From Parapristionchus giblindavisi (taxonomy: Eukaryota; Nematoda; Chromadorea; Rhabditida; Diplogasteridae): a stretch of DNA of 64,000 bases. Made by a program: the position numbers and the translations under genes. Position 1 is the first letter of the stretch. Each line of letters starts with the position of its first letter. The stretch lies in assembly GCA_943737045.1 (NCBI GenBank), contig CALSFV010000222.1:248001-312000 (forward strand), given 5' to 3'. Of this stretch, positions 36,386-46,926 are shown in pieces. Below the pieces are notes generated by a model. That model saw only the letters and a program-made list of their open reading frames with translations, made no database searches and had not been told where the DNA came from.

Positions 36386-36970
36386 ATATTGTATATTTAT
36401 AAATAAAATATATTTGTATTATAATATAAAAAGATTTTTTAATGATGAAAGACCTGTGAATGTTCACTCAAATCTCTAACAACTACATATCTTATGCAAG
36501 GGTATACATAATGTTCAAGAAGCTACATTTTCCTGCCATCGATCCTTTAGTAATATCATTGCGTACAATAAATATTAAGCACATGGTTTTTGATGAACAT
36601 TGCCTAACTTTCTTTCTTAATACTTCTTTCATCGTTTAAGCGATCAAAAAGGAGAATGGAATAAAAGAAAACGTATTTGGAATTTCACTAATGCTATTCG
36701 CGGGATTCCATCTTGGGTCCAGGTGCATTTTGTGCCATCACTGAATAAAATTATACAGCTTTTCATTCCACTTAATGCTATTCGCGGGATTCCATCTTGG
36801 GTCCAGGTGCATTTTGTGCCATCACTGAATAAAATTATACAGCTCTTCATTCCACTTAATTATCTGATCTGTTCACTATGAAAAAAAAACCGAAATGATG
36901 TTTTTATCCTAAATGTGATGTCTCCGAATTCTCTTGCACCTGCATTTAAATCGAATTCAATTCCAATTAG
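36212..36970. repeat. Inverted repeat with an 84 bp tandem duplication
   Basis: 36212-36332 and about 36848-36968 are reverse complements (AATTGGAATTGACTTCGAT / CGAATTCAATTCCAATT; AAACATCATTTCGG / CCGAAATGATGTTT). Between them, a unit of about 84 bp with CTATTCGCGGGATTCCATCT is present twice in tandem (about 36690-36773 and 36774-36857). Confidence 0.7.
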
Positions 36971-37311
36971 ATTAATGTGCTTTGTTACGTATTTTCCTGT
37001 TGTACCACAAGCATAACAAAATAAAGGAAATTTTTCTTTCTCTTGTTATGTAAAATGAAGGAAAAAAATCAGTAGCTGTAAGATCTTTTCACTCTCAACT
37101 GCAGCAACAACCATTGCCTTTATTTATGCTTCAAAGTGTTCTCACCATAATGTTTGTCCCGATTCTCAGGTGGAGCATTGATAAAATATTGTTAGTATTG
37201 TCATCTGTCATACTATGACGTCTTTGATTATTTGCACGTGGCTGAACACATCTCGCTGAACACAGAAATTTTGTTCTGTCGGTTTATCCGTTTGTCCATT
37301 TTCATCTCGGA

Positions 37312-40300
37312 ATGGTTTACTCTGAAGAATTTTATGTGGACGGAACTCTTGATTATTCAACTGCGCATGCAATTATTTATTTGGTAAGCGAAAAACATCG
37401 CGATTAAAGACACACCACAGCTACCTGCCTCGGCTAGAGCCGGGAGTTTCAAATTAGGTTGTGGTGAAAACATTAAATAATTCCATTATATTTTCTCATT
37501 GTATTTTCCCGAATTTTCCGATAACTACGACGTTACAGATATCATCAACGGGATTGTTCACTATCCTATTGGCTCTAATCACTATTTGGAAATCGACAAA
37601 TCTGAGAAATTCGTAAATTACTTTAAATCAAATCGAATTGCACGAATTTTCACATGCAGATTCGGACTGATCTGCGGCTCTTTATGCGTCATTAATATGA
37701 TTACGCTCATTACATTGTCAGTTTGGTACATCATACCGGACACGCCGACGTTCAATCATGGTGCTTCGGAGAGCAGAATCTTTGGATATGTAAGAATCGG
37801 CACTACTTCAGAATAGGGTACCAGCCCAAAATAATAGTATAATTGCCAAATATAAACGTCATTTGCTTTGTTTTAATTTCATTTTTCATGTCCTTTTGGA
37901 CTTGCCCGGTGTTCTGGGTCCCTTGTTCTGAAGTAGTGCCGAACTATCGATTAATACAACACTGTTTCCTCCCTTCCTTCCTTGCTCTCTCTGATCTACA
38001 TACTATTTCACTTGTACTCCCTCTCTAAACGTAGAAACACATTGTGGTACTCTTGTGGCTACTCTCGTACCAAATAAACAAGTGTAATTTATACGTAGCA
38101 GTAAGTTGAAATCTCAAGTTGTTATTTCACTTTCATCACGTTTTTGCCTTTGAAAGACTATTGAGCTAGCTAATTATAAATTATTAATTTAAATAAATAA
38201 GTTATTAATTAGCTAAGGCATTCAGTGTGGAGTAAATGGACTAAATACATACCCCAAAATGAGAAAAAAAGTATTTAAATTTAGCTCGTGTGTGCTTATA
38301 TATGTGTTTGCAAAATCTATTTTCACAATTTGTATTCAAACTGACCAATCCTACTTAATATGACCCTTCCGCTTTATTGATACACTTTAATCTTTGCCTT
38401 TAGATCGGCTCAGTTGTCTGGTATTTCAACGTTCACATGCATTTTATGCTATCACTAAATCGATTTATCAAGCTGTTCTTTCCCACCAAGAACGTGTTCA
38501 CCATGCAGCAAACTAAAGTTCTCATTACAATCGTGTTTTTGATTTGTATCCTGAAAGCACTCCCATTGATTTTGGCAGGTAAGCGCAACTTTCGATTCGG
38601 AACTACTTGTTTTCCAACTTGTTTATTCTGCAATCTAACAATATATATTTTATTCTACTTAAAGGGGACATTAGCTCTCTTAATTGTCTCTTCAATGCGC
38701 ACACTATTTCTGTGTTCTCTAACAAAAAGAGAGCGTAGAGCGTTGAAGAGACCATTGAGTAAGCTTACGCTCCCTTTAAAACGAATAAAACGCTCAAAAA
38801 ATCATAGTATATGAAATCCAAAAAAATATATCGGTTTGGAGTGTATTTATAAATGTTAATAAAGATGACGATTCCTGTCTATGTTACGACAGAGGTCACA
38901 TGCTTTGGTTGTTATCCGACACTCCGATAGGAAGATTCTACCGAGAGTTAGTTCTTTAGTTTCCAGGTTTCATAATTTAAATTTAATATTTTCCAGTTAC
39001 TTGAGTCTTTATTTCTGTTCTTTTGAATTCTTACTTGTTGTTACCATGGATTGCATGGTTCTTCTACATTTACGAAGCAATCGAAAACAAGTATGTTGTC
39101 TTGAATACAGTAAATTTCACATTCAATTTCACCGGTGATTTTATTCTCTGGTTGGCTGGTCCTGGACTTCGGGATGGGACATATACCATTCGATAGTACC
39201 CTAAAAATGACTTTTCCATGTTGACCATTTATTTGCATATTTCTACGGTGTTTTCACCCAACAATCAAACCCAGTCCATGTGAGATCGAATGAAAGACCA
39301 TTATAAATTGTTATTTTCATAATCATTATCATATGATAATGTCAAGAAATTATTATTCATTTTCATACCAAGGAAAAATAGCAAAAAAAGTTGAACTTGT
39401 GCGGGAATCAAACTTGCATAGGCCAACCTCTTATAAGTAAGAAAAAATAATAAAAAAATAAATTAATGTTCACTACTGCTTGCGTTCTTCATCACTCTTA
39501 TTCGCAACTGCTTGCTTTCGATCTCACAGAGACTTTTTCATTGTTGGGTAAAAACCGCAGAAATATGCAAATAACTTTGGCCCCAGGGGCATTCTGCCAA
39601 AATGGTCAACATGGAAATGTCTTCTTTTTCGGATACCTATCGAATGGTGCCCATCCCGAAGTCCGTAATCGGCCAACCAGACTTCCCTGGTGCGTTATAG
39701 CTGGGTCAGCTCCATGAAACATAGTTGATACAGGTTGGCAAAAAATTGGCACAAGGAGGGAGTCGAACCTCCTGCAGGGGCATTGATGTAACCACTAACA
39801 ATAGCCTACCTGCACTATTTCGTTTCTGGTCATCTATAATTATATTTTCCAGCTCTCGCACACCCTGAGTTACAAGAATAATATGGGCCAGCGGCGAAAA
39901 GAAGTTGTTCTTTTTGTGCAGGTACTAAAACTCACACACAAAATTTTAATTTTAATATTTTTTCCGCTCAGAGCTTCAGCCAAGCTGTTCCATTGATGCT
40001 TATGGAAGTGGTTTTTACTTATGTTGTTGGAATTCTGACGACGGATTTTCAACGGTTTATGGCGACTACCGTAAACTGGCATGCGTACCTTTTAGTCGAT
40101 GGGTAAGACAAGATATACTGAGAAAAGATGCTCAGACATCGTAATAAGTCCTCACAATCAGAGCAAGCGATGCAGGTGGAGGCTTACAGCGAGCTAATGC
40201 CCTTTAACTTTCTTTATATTTGTATGAGCGTTGCCAGAGCGGAGTGCAAAATTGACTCATGTGTACTTTTAAAGGTGGAGTCTTTCGAATATTTTCGTGG

Positions 40301-41163
40301 ACAAACTATGAAGATATAAAGATAGCAAAAGTTATTCTACATATCCTACATAAATTTCTTTATTTCTTTATAGCCAATTTAGCTTATTGATCGCAAGAAC
40401 CATGAATGAATCAAGCTTGATGTGCAGGCAAAGGCGCGAAATTTTGAAAATAGGAAAGTTTTGCAATAGGTTTCGAACCCGCGATGACACGCTATCTAGT
40501 GAGAACTTTTACCACAGCACTATTATAGAATTAAAACTGTCCGAACAATACAAATTCCGCTCTTTGCCGCGCTGTATTCAGACTCCGCCACTTCTTCGCG
40601 CGACATACCATTTTCTCTTATTTTATCGAATTTTATGGCGTTTTCTGGTCATTTAATTGGGCTTTCATCAAAAAATAAAATTATATGCATTTACAAAACG
40701 TTCGGAAAAACCTCCCGAAATTTCGTTTTTCTCAACGGTGGAGAAGTTTACCGTATTCGGCATTTCCGTGGTGTATGCAAAACTTTTGTAATTCTCTAAT
40801 AATTGATGAATGGTCGTGATAATTTCTTGCATATCTCTTGCCTCATGCAAAATAAATATGCTATGCTTTTACATAGACATTCGAGAGCATCCATCTTTAA
40901 ATTCGAAATAACATGAGTGGAGAAGGGAAAATTACGAGAAAAACTAATGAGAGATTCTTTTTTTAATATGCCAGATATATCATTATGTGAAGTCAGCACA
41001 ACGCATTTCGAATTATTCTTCGGAAAAAAACCTGTTATATGATTTTTTTAATCTCTAAAGTTTTTTTAGATTAGTAATCGATCTATTCCATGCGAGACGG
41101 AAACTCTTTTCGGGTGAATCCCAAAGCAAAACAAGCAAAACAAGATCAAATCGAGAAGTCTAA
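37312..41163 (+). CDS. Srx-like seven-transmembrane chemoreceptor, gene H
   Basis: Complete nine-exon gene on the plus strand: 37312-37383, 37539-37612, 37660-37789, 38404-38578, 38865-38946, 38997-39090, 39853-39921, 39972-40102, 41070-41163; 306 residues with all phases consistent. Landmarks: first exon MVYSEEFYVDGTLDYSTAHA; TM1 GLFTILLALITIWKSTNLRN; TM2 CVINMITLITLSVWYIIPDT; MHFMLSLNRFIKLFFP; loop-2 SCLCYDRGHMLW; TM5 SLYFCSFEFLLVVTMDCMV; LSHTLSYKNNMGQRRK; TM6 VPLMLMEVVFTYVVGILTT; MATTVNWHAYLLVDG; and tail LVIDLFHARRKLFSG. It is the only receptor on the plus strand and carries a 72 nt first exon, unlike the 54 nt exon of F and G. The acceptor before exon 5 is AATAAAG. The intron before exon 7 holds a foldback element and a SINE; the last intron holds another SINE. 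Confidence 0.88.
37400..37462. mobile_element. Short family B MITE remnant
   Basis: ACACACCACAGCTACC ... AATTAGGTTGTGGTG, about 60 bp, within the first intron of gene H. Confidence 0.5.
37800..37947. mobile_element. Palindromic MITE, family G
   Basis: GGCACTACTTCAGAATAGGG ... TTCTGAAGTAGTGCC, in the third intron of gene H. A partial family E copy (about 37948-38095, CTCGTACCAAATAAACAAG) abuts it. Confidence 0.75.
38659..38779. mobile_element. TTAA MITE, family A
   Basis: TTAAAGGGGACATTAGCTC ... GCTTACGCTCCCTTTAA, in the fourth intron of gene H. Confidence 0.75.
39133..39715. mobile_element. Foldback element with a tRNA-like block
   Basis: The arms GGACTTCGGGATGGGACATA / CCATCCCGAAGTCC pair across a centre at about 39330. 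The right arm contains GGGAATCAAACTTGCATAGG, a worn T-loop-like block. It is a smaller relative of the 61.4-63.3 kb element, in intron 6 of gene H. Confidence 0.6.
39725..39845 (-). repeat. tRNA-derived SINE in intron 6 of gene H
   Basis: Read on the minus strand it has a B-box-like GGAGGTTCGACTCC block and an AGTGGTTACAT A-box-like part. It ends directly before exon 7 with a GTCATCTATAATTATATTTT segment that is also present at the same place in gene D (50730-50850). Confidence 0.6.
40275..40515 (-). repeat. tRNA-derived SINE, last intron of gene H
   Basis: On the minus strand: GCTGTGGTAAAAGTTC (A-box region), GCGGGTTCGAAACC (B box), then a body with TTCGCGCCTTTGCCTG and AACTTTTGCTATCTTTAT. 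A collinear copy is at 54560-54805 (+) and a truncated one at 46018-46150. Confidence 0.65.
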
Positions 41164-41189
41164 TAAGCTCTACAATGGACATCACGTTA

Positions 41190-41276
41190 TATTGACCGCA
41201 TAAAATACACTTGTTAATTTGGTACGAGAGCAGCCAGTAGCAAGGCAATTATGCAAGTACATTTTATACGGACTAT
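41190..41276. mobile_element. Short family E MITE
   Basis: Only about 87 bp between TATTGACCGCATAAAATACA and CAAGTACATTTTATACGG. The internal hairpin is deleted. It lies just after the gene H stop codon. Confidence 0.65.
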
Positions 41277-41345
41277 GATCCTTGCGATCAATACAACTCG
41301 TATCTTCTTTTTCATCATATTTCAACAGTTTTACAGTTTTTACAG

Positions 41346-41545
41346 TTTAAAACACATTTATCAAGAGTGGGAATCTGATGTTCATGGGGAAAAGCTCTTC
41401 TTACTTCCGACAGTCTCAGAACGCTGATGTTGATCTTCATATGCGCGTCTTCGATTTCACAAATCCGAGAAGATCGACACGTGTCGTTTGGAGATGCCCG
41501 AAGAAGTTGGCTTCCCATGATTGGGTCTCACTGCCACGGTGACCC
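41346..41545 (+). other. Protein-like relic, unrecognised
   Basis: Two overlapping open frames give HIYQEWESDVHGEKLFLLPT and then QNADVDLHMRVFDFTNPRRS, KKLASHDWVSLPR, joined only by a frame change near 41420. The peptides look like real protein, but no start, stop context or family is recognised. Probably a decayed exon. Confidence 0.3.
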
Positions 41546-42440
41546 AATCCGCCTTGGCAGGGATCTTGATGCTCAGAGCAAAATGAATGGGCGACCGCTA
41601 AGGATGACTGACGCAAACTAGAATGATATTTTCAACAGTGCTTATAAATCGCGATTTTTTAATGTTTATTAAAGCACAATATAATTTACTATTTCAGATA
41701 TTGCCAATACGGTATTCTGTTTTTCTGTCTAGCTATTCTTTTATGCATTTTTTGCGATGGGTAGATTCCGTATAGAGAGAGTGGCAAGGGTTGACTGCGG
41801 CACATTCCAAGCCAATTTCAAATTCTCTGTTTGAGAAATGCTTGTTCACTTCTTCGTCCATGAGAGATTAGTCACCTATGAGCGTCGGTGGATTATCAGT
41901 AGCATATGTCTTTCAATAATAAATATATTATTGTTGTTATCGCATACGTGAACAGGTGTCAGTGGTCTAGAAAATCGAATCACATGTGAAATGTTTTCCG
42001 AGTGACGCATAGGCATTGTTTCTTGTAACTCAACGTGTACAAAAGCTGGAAAATATATTATACAAGATTTTAAGAAAATATGTGACGTACTTATTAGAGC
42101 AATATAAAATACTACTTGTTAGAGCAATGTCCCGGATAGCAAGATGTCGTGGATTCTACTCCCTCATTGTTTCAATCATTTGCCAGCATGTATGCAGCGA
42201 ATTCAGTGTTTTCTTTGATCAAGAAGCAATCTTCATCAATACAAAGTAAAACTTTTTCGGAACAATGGGAGTGGACAAACTATATGGTCAACCGATATTT
42301 CGTTTCCATCATGTACCAAGTGTTTTTTAAATTTTCCAATAAACTCCCTACTTTGAAACTCGATTTTCAAGATAATGATTTCTAGGGTTATGCACGTTAT
42401 TTGAGCGTAGTAGCTGCAAATTCTTTTTTTTTCTCAAGAG
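41546..42440. repeat. Dispersed repeat, inverted with 48.6-49.1 kb
   Basis: 41860-42330 matches 48600-49080 in reverse complement, for example ACATATGCTACTAATGATCC against GGATTATCAGTAGCATATGT and GATCAAGAAGCAATCTTC. No gene is assigned. Confidence 0.5.
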
Positions 42441-42443
42441 AAC

Positions 42444-42575
42444 CATTCGGTAGCGGGATTGTTTACTATTTTATTGGATCTAGTTACTATTTGGAAATCT
42501 AAAAATCTAAGAAATTCGTGAGCAAGTTAAAATTAAAAAGAAAACCGAATTTCCACATGCAGATTCGAATCAAAA
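42444..42575 (+). pseudogene. Receptor relic: TM1 exon and start of TM2 exon
   Basis: 42444-42517 reads VAGLFTILLDLVTIWKSKNL in frame and ends AATTC before GTGAGC, as exon 2 of the receptor family does. The CATGCAG|ATTCG junction of exon 3 follows at about 42560, then similarity stops. The acceptor before exon 2 is missing and no other exons are near. Confidence 0.7.
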
Positions 42576-42910
42576 TTGCAGAAATTCGGAATGATTCTTC
42601 GTTCAAATTGAGGAAATTCTATTATAGATCGGGAATGAGAAAAAATTATAAATCGCTCTAGCGTGCTAATCATGTAAAAAAATTAAATAAAATATATTTT
42701 GTTGTGCTCGTTGAGAGCTTCTTTTCTTCTTTTTTGAAATTGTTTCTAGGATCATGTTGAAGCGATTTATCGTCGAAAACCATTATTCTGAAAAAAATGT
42801 GCATGAGTACTTATTACTTCGATGTCCCGAGGCGAGAGATGTGTCAAATGAACGAACTACATGTGTACCCCACATCGGGTGCGGTGAGTCGTTGTGTATC
42901 TGAGAAATTT

Positions 42911-43031
42911 TTAAAGGGAGCGTTACCTCTCTCAATGGACTCTTCATTGCGCACACTATTTCTCTGTTCTCTAACAACGAGAGAGCGTAGAGCGTTGAAG
43001 AGACCTTTGACAAAGGTGTCTGCTCCTTTAA
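42911..43031. mobile_element. TTAA MITE, family A
   Basis: TTAAAGGGAGCGTTACCTC ... GGTGTCTGCTCCTTTAA with the internal CAACGAGAGAGCG hairpin. Open frames crossing it come from the hairpin. Confidence 0.75.
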
Positions 43032-43129
43032 GAAACACACTTTTGTATCCAAAAAATCAGTGTTTCGGGTGAAACATATTGAAGACGGGTGTTCCTCCAT
43101 TGTTTTCCGAATCCGGGAACTTCTCTTTA

Positions 43130-43279
43130 ACCTGTGGCCGTATGCAAGAACCGTTTTCCGGGAAAATGTGACGTCATTGGCGTAGGCGGAGGCGTTTTCC
43201 AAAAATCTTACGCCTATGCTAATGACGCCACATTTTCCCGGAAAACGGTTTTCCTGTTGTTCTTGCATACGGCCACTGG
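43130..43279. mobile_element. Palindromic MITE, family C
   Basis: GTGGCCGTATGCAAGAACCG ... GTTCTTGCATACGGCCACTG with AAATGTGACGTCATTGGCG arms. Confidence 0.8.
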
Positions 43280-43639
43280 CCTATATATTAGAGAAAGCCT
43301 TTGTCCATTGTTTTCTATTTTCACTGCTCGTCGCAGATATACTTTGGAGTTCCCTCATTCCTAGTTAATAACAAGCCGTGAAGGACCTTTGCAGTAAGCA
43401 ACTCCCCGTTCCCTTCCATTCAGGTTTCCAGGGACCCTTCCATCTCTCGAGCGAGAAATCGGTCGCGATTTCAGACTCTTTTTTTTTGTTGGGAAAATCT
43501 CATATTTCTTTCACGATTCCACGCCCATAACTATACATCAATCGAAGCGTCTTCACAATATCTAACACATGAACAAATAAAAAAGTGTGCTTTCGATTTG
43601 TGGTGCAAACGTCAGCTTTCTGCCACAGAAGATGATGTA

Positions 43640-43950
43640 AAATCGATTTTGTAATTTCAGCTTGTATTATTTCGATTCTCCTGAAAAATTTCTACAATTT
43701 ATGTCTGTATGATATTTTAGCTATTCCCATTCCAAAGCGAGTTATTGCGGGTGAAAGTCCAGACGTGTTCACAAATTCCGACAGTCAACGACGTCTATGT
43801 ATCTTCGTCGAAATTGATCTTAGACAAAAAATCGAAACGCTATCTTTTCCGTCACTGTCAGGGCTCTCTGAAAATGATTTAAACCAGATTTTCATTTGTT
43901 TCATTGTCCGTTATTTAGTTGTATCGATCCTTACGCGACACGCGTGATAT
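43640..43950 (+). other. Possible relic exon, unrecognised
   Basis: After a TTTCAG-type acceptor a frame reads LYYFDSPEKFLQF; after ATATTTTAG at 43720 another reads IPIPKRVIAGESPDVFTNSD. Only 18 nt of GT...AG lie between them. No domain is recognised. The rest of 43280-44560 shows no gene. Confidence 0.25.
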
Positions 43951-44560
43951 GCAAATCGCTTTCAAGCAAACGCTAACACTATCCAATCAGACTGTCTAGC
44001 ACTCTTACCATAAAAAAACACAACACATTTTTATTTTGAGCGGTAACAATAAGAATAGTAAGCAAAGAGTTGAACTGTGCTCATTTTCTTTACCCTCCGC
44101 CTCTGATAGATGTTTTGTACATTGATGAAAAACGATTCAAATCGAACCAGAGGTCATCTGTAGCTTCCTTCTATTCAATCTATACAACTATCGATATATT
44201 TTAGCTGTATTATTCATAAGTACGTACGAAGAAGGGACCAGGCCATTCAGACTAAATTGGTCTTGAACTGCCACTGGTCTAGCAGTGATCAACACCAGGA
44301 GCCATGAAAATGAAATGTGAATTGGGTTGTAGCTATACCTCTTACTTTTATTATGTATAACGGTTGATCTAATTGAAAAGGAACCTCTAATAGGCCATGA
44401 TTCTCCTACTCTTTATAGTTAGCTGTTCGATCGTTATCACAAAAATTTATTGGACGAAGCAATGTTTGTTACAGGATTTTTTTTCAAATGCCGTGAATCA
44501 TAGACACTCATTCGATCGATAAATACGATGATATGATTTATAATCCAGAAGGATAAGTCT

Positions 44561-46686
44561 CTATATCAAGTAGTATGCAGTGTAGAGCTTGTTAAAGCTC
44601 TCGATGTTAGCTTGTTCTGCCTGGCCAATGTCGGTAGAGACCCGAAAAAATAGCTTCGATCTCGCATGGAAGAGGTCGATTACCAATCTGGAAAAAATCA
44701 AATTCTAAAAATCAAGCAACATTTTTTCGAAGAATACTTCGAACAAAACACATGTGACATGTTTGGCATTATGTAAAAATATCCGACTCTGACGTTTCCC
44801 TAATTATTTCTATCTTTAGCTCTATCGCTTACGCTAACTGTGAGTAATTATTACGTTTTATGATCTTACCCATCCACTAAATGGAACGCGTGCCAGTTTA
44901 CGGTAGTCGCGATAAACCGCTGAAAATCCGTAGTCAAACTTCCAACAACTCGAGTAAAAACCACTTCCATAAGCACCATAGGAACAGTTTGGCTGAAGCT
45001 CTGAGCAGAAAATATTATGAAAAATAAAATTTAATTTTGATAAGTTTGAGAACCTGCACAAAAAGGTGAATTTCTTGTCTCCGTTGGCCCGTATTATTCT
45101 TGTTGCTCAGGGTGTGCGAGAGCTGGAAAATTATTAACATTTTATAAAATAAAAATAAAAATAAAAATAAGCGAGAGAGCATTGCCAGAGGTGAGTTTCA
45201 AATTAGCTAGGGGTGTGCCTTTAAGAGGCTTACTTTGTTTCGAGTGTACTGAAGATTTAGAAGAACCATGAAATCCATGATAATTACAAGTAAGAATTCG
45301 ACAGAACAGAAATACAGACTTAAGTAACTGGAAAAAAATGTTTTTTTAAATGTTTTATTATGGGAAAAAAACCCTACTCTGCGTAGAATCTTCCTGTCGG
45401 AGTGTCGGACAACTTCCAAAGCATATGAGGTTTGTCGAAGCACAGACAGGAACCGTCATCTTTATTATGCATCGTTACATTTGCCTTACGTGCCTACTTC
45501 GTGTCCGTCACCGCGTCTCCGTCGTTTCGGCGGAGGTTACGGCGTAGGCTCGTAAGGCAAATGTAACACACCGATAGTTTAACTGTACTCTACGCACTGG
45601 CACCATCTCTCGTAGAAGAGAGCGTTGCCAGAGAGGAGAGTTCCAAATAAGTTCGGGGTTTGGCTTTAATATAAATATATATTGTTCTTTTTTTCAATAA
45701 TCAGTTCTTAGGCGAAACACGCAGAATAGCAGGATAGCAAAAAGCAAAATAGAATAGTAATTGATTTGAAGTATCGTGGAACCAAAGTTGCGATTACCTG
45801 CCACAATCAGCTGAAGTAGTTTTAGGATGCAAATCAAAAATATCATCATTATCAGAACTTTAGTTCGCTGCACTGTGAAGACGTTCTTGAAAGGAAAGAA
45901 CAGCTTTATAAATCGATTCAATGATAGCATAAAATGCATGTGAACGTTGAAGAACCAGACAACTGCGCCGATCTGAAATAATCGATCAAAGTGTGAGAAG
46001 TCGATTAAAGTAAAAGATGGAGTCTCGCGAATACTTTCAATAACAAACTATGACGACAGAAAGACAGCAAAAGTATTTCAACAAAATTAAATCGAATCCG
46101 CGTGGTGCGGTTGCAAGCTCTGGCTACTATCCACTGAGCTACATATATTCATATTTATTTATATCATTTTTCTGGATTCTGAACACCACTTACATATCCA
46201 ACAAATCTGCTGGCCGTAGATCCATACTTAAAGGCCTCAGTATCGGGCATCATGTACCAAATCGACATCACAGTGAGCATAATCATATTATTGACGCATA
46301 AAGCGCAGCAGATCAACCCGAATCTGCATATACAAATTCGGGGTTTGGTTTAATTTTAAATTACTTACGAATTTCTCAGATAATTCGACTTCCCAATAGT
46401 TATTATAGCCAATGAAATAGTGAACAATCCCGTCACAGATATCTGAAATGTTCGTAGTTATCGGAAAATTCTAATTCTTTACACCGCAAGCTAATTTGAA
46501 ACTCTCCACTCAAGCCACACTCTCTCGCTTTCATTTGTTCACGAGAGAGTATTGCCAATGTGGTGGGTAAAGTAGCTTGTGTTGTGCCTCTAATTGCGAA
46601 TTGTTCTCACTAACCAAATGAATAATTGCATGTGCAGTGGGATAATTAAGAGTTCCGTCCACATAAAATTCGTCAGTGTAAGCCAT
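44561..46686 (-). CDS. Srx-like seven-transmembrane chemoreceptor, gene C
   Basis: Complete, nine exons: 46615-46686, 46369-46442, 46194-46323, 45798-45972, 45378-45459, 45234-45327, 45054-45122, 44870-45000, 44561-44687; 317 residues. It is close to gene H: start MAYTDEFYVDGTLNYPTAHA, TM1 GLFTISLAIITI, TM2 VNNMIMLTVMSIWYMMPDT, MHFMLSLNRFIKLFFPFK, loop-2 SCLCFDKPHMLW, TM5 SVEFLLVIIMDFMVLLNL, IATTVNWHAFHLVDG. In the last exon a run of six T (five in gene E) shifts the frame after RSKLFF, so the tail becomes RVSTDIGQAEQANIES and is longer than in relatives. It is still open to a TAG at 44561-44563. The compact introns make this the least invaded receptor here. Confidence 0.87.
45165..45225. mobile_element. 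Family B MITE remnant (right half)
   Basis: AGCGAGAGAGCATTGCCAGAG followed by GCTAGGGGTGTGCCTTTAA. The left half is replaced by an AAATAAA run. It abuts exon 6 of gene C. Confidence 0.5.
45467..45672. mobile_element. Hairpin CATCGTTACATTTG beside a family B MITE
   Basis: 45469-45572 folds (TTACATTTGCCTTACGTGCC / CTCGTAAGGCAAATGTAA) and is followed by the right part of a family B MITE ending GTTTGGCTTTAA. This is the same arrangement as at 32630-32855. It lies in intron 4 of gene C. Confidence 0.65.
46018..46150 (-). repeat. Truncated tRNA-derived SINE
   Basis: The minus strand starts TATGTAGCTCAGTGGATAGT, a good A-box, and continues into the same tail (ACTTTTGCTGTC...) as the SINE at 40275-40515. 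It lies in intron 3 of gene C. Confidence 0.6.
46476..46595. mobile_element. MITE, family B
   Basis: CACCGCAAGCTAATTTGAAA ... GTAGCTTGTGTTGTGCC with the CTCTCTCG/CGAGAGAG hairpin, in the first intron of gene C. Confidence 0.7.
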
Positions 46687-46719
46687 TATCTGATGCAAAC
46701 TGATAAAACAATATTTTTT

Positions 46720-46818
46720 AAAGGAACGCCCCAAGCTTTAAAGTCTCCGCTCTGGCATTGATCTCTCACTTTCTTTGTCTACGAGAGAGCAAAATTAGCT
46801 CGGGGCGTGCCGCTAACG
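46720..46818. mobile_element. TTAA MITE, family B
   Basis: TTTAAAGGAACGCCCCAAGC ... GCTCGGGGCGTGCC, just upstream of the gene C start codon. Confidence 0.7.
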
Positions 46819-46926
46819 AACTTATCCATGACAATTCAATACGGCATACATTCAAAATGGTATATAATAGCTAATAGCTAATGATCTATCTCGGTATGAA
46901 AACAGTGTTCAGGCACATGATAATAA

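Noticed and set aside
42783..43268. 161-codon open frame on the minus strand
   Set aside because: It runs across a family A MITE and a family C MITE, whose hairpins are open in several frames; no conserved domain and no splice context.
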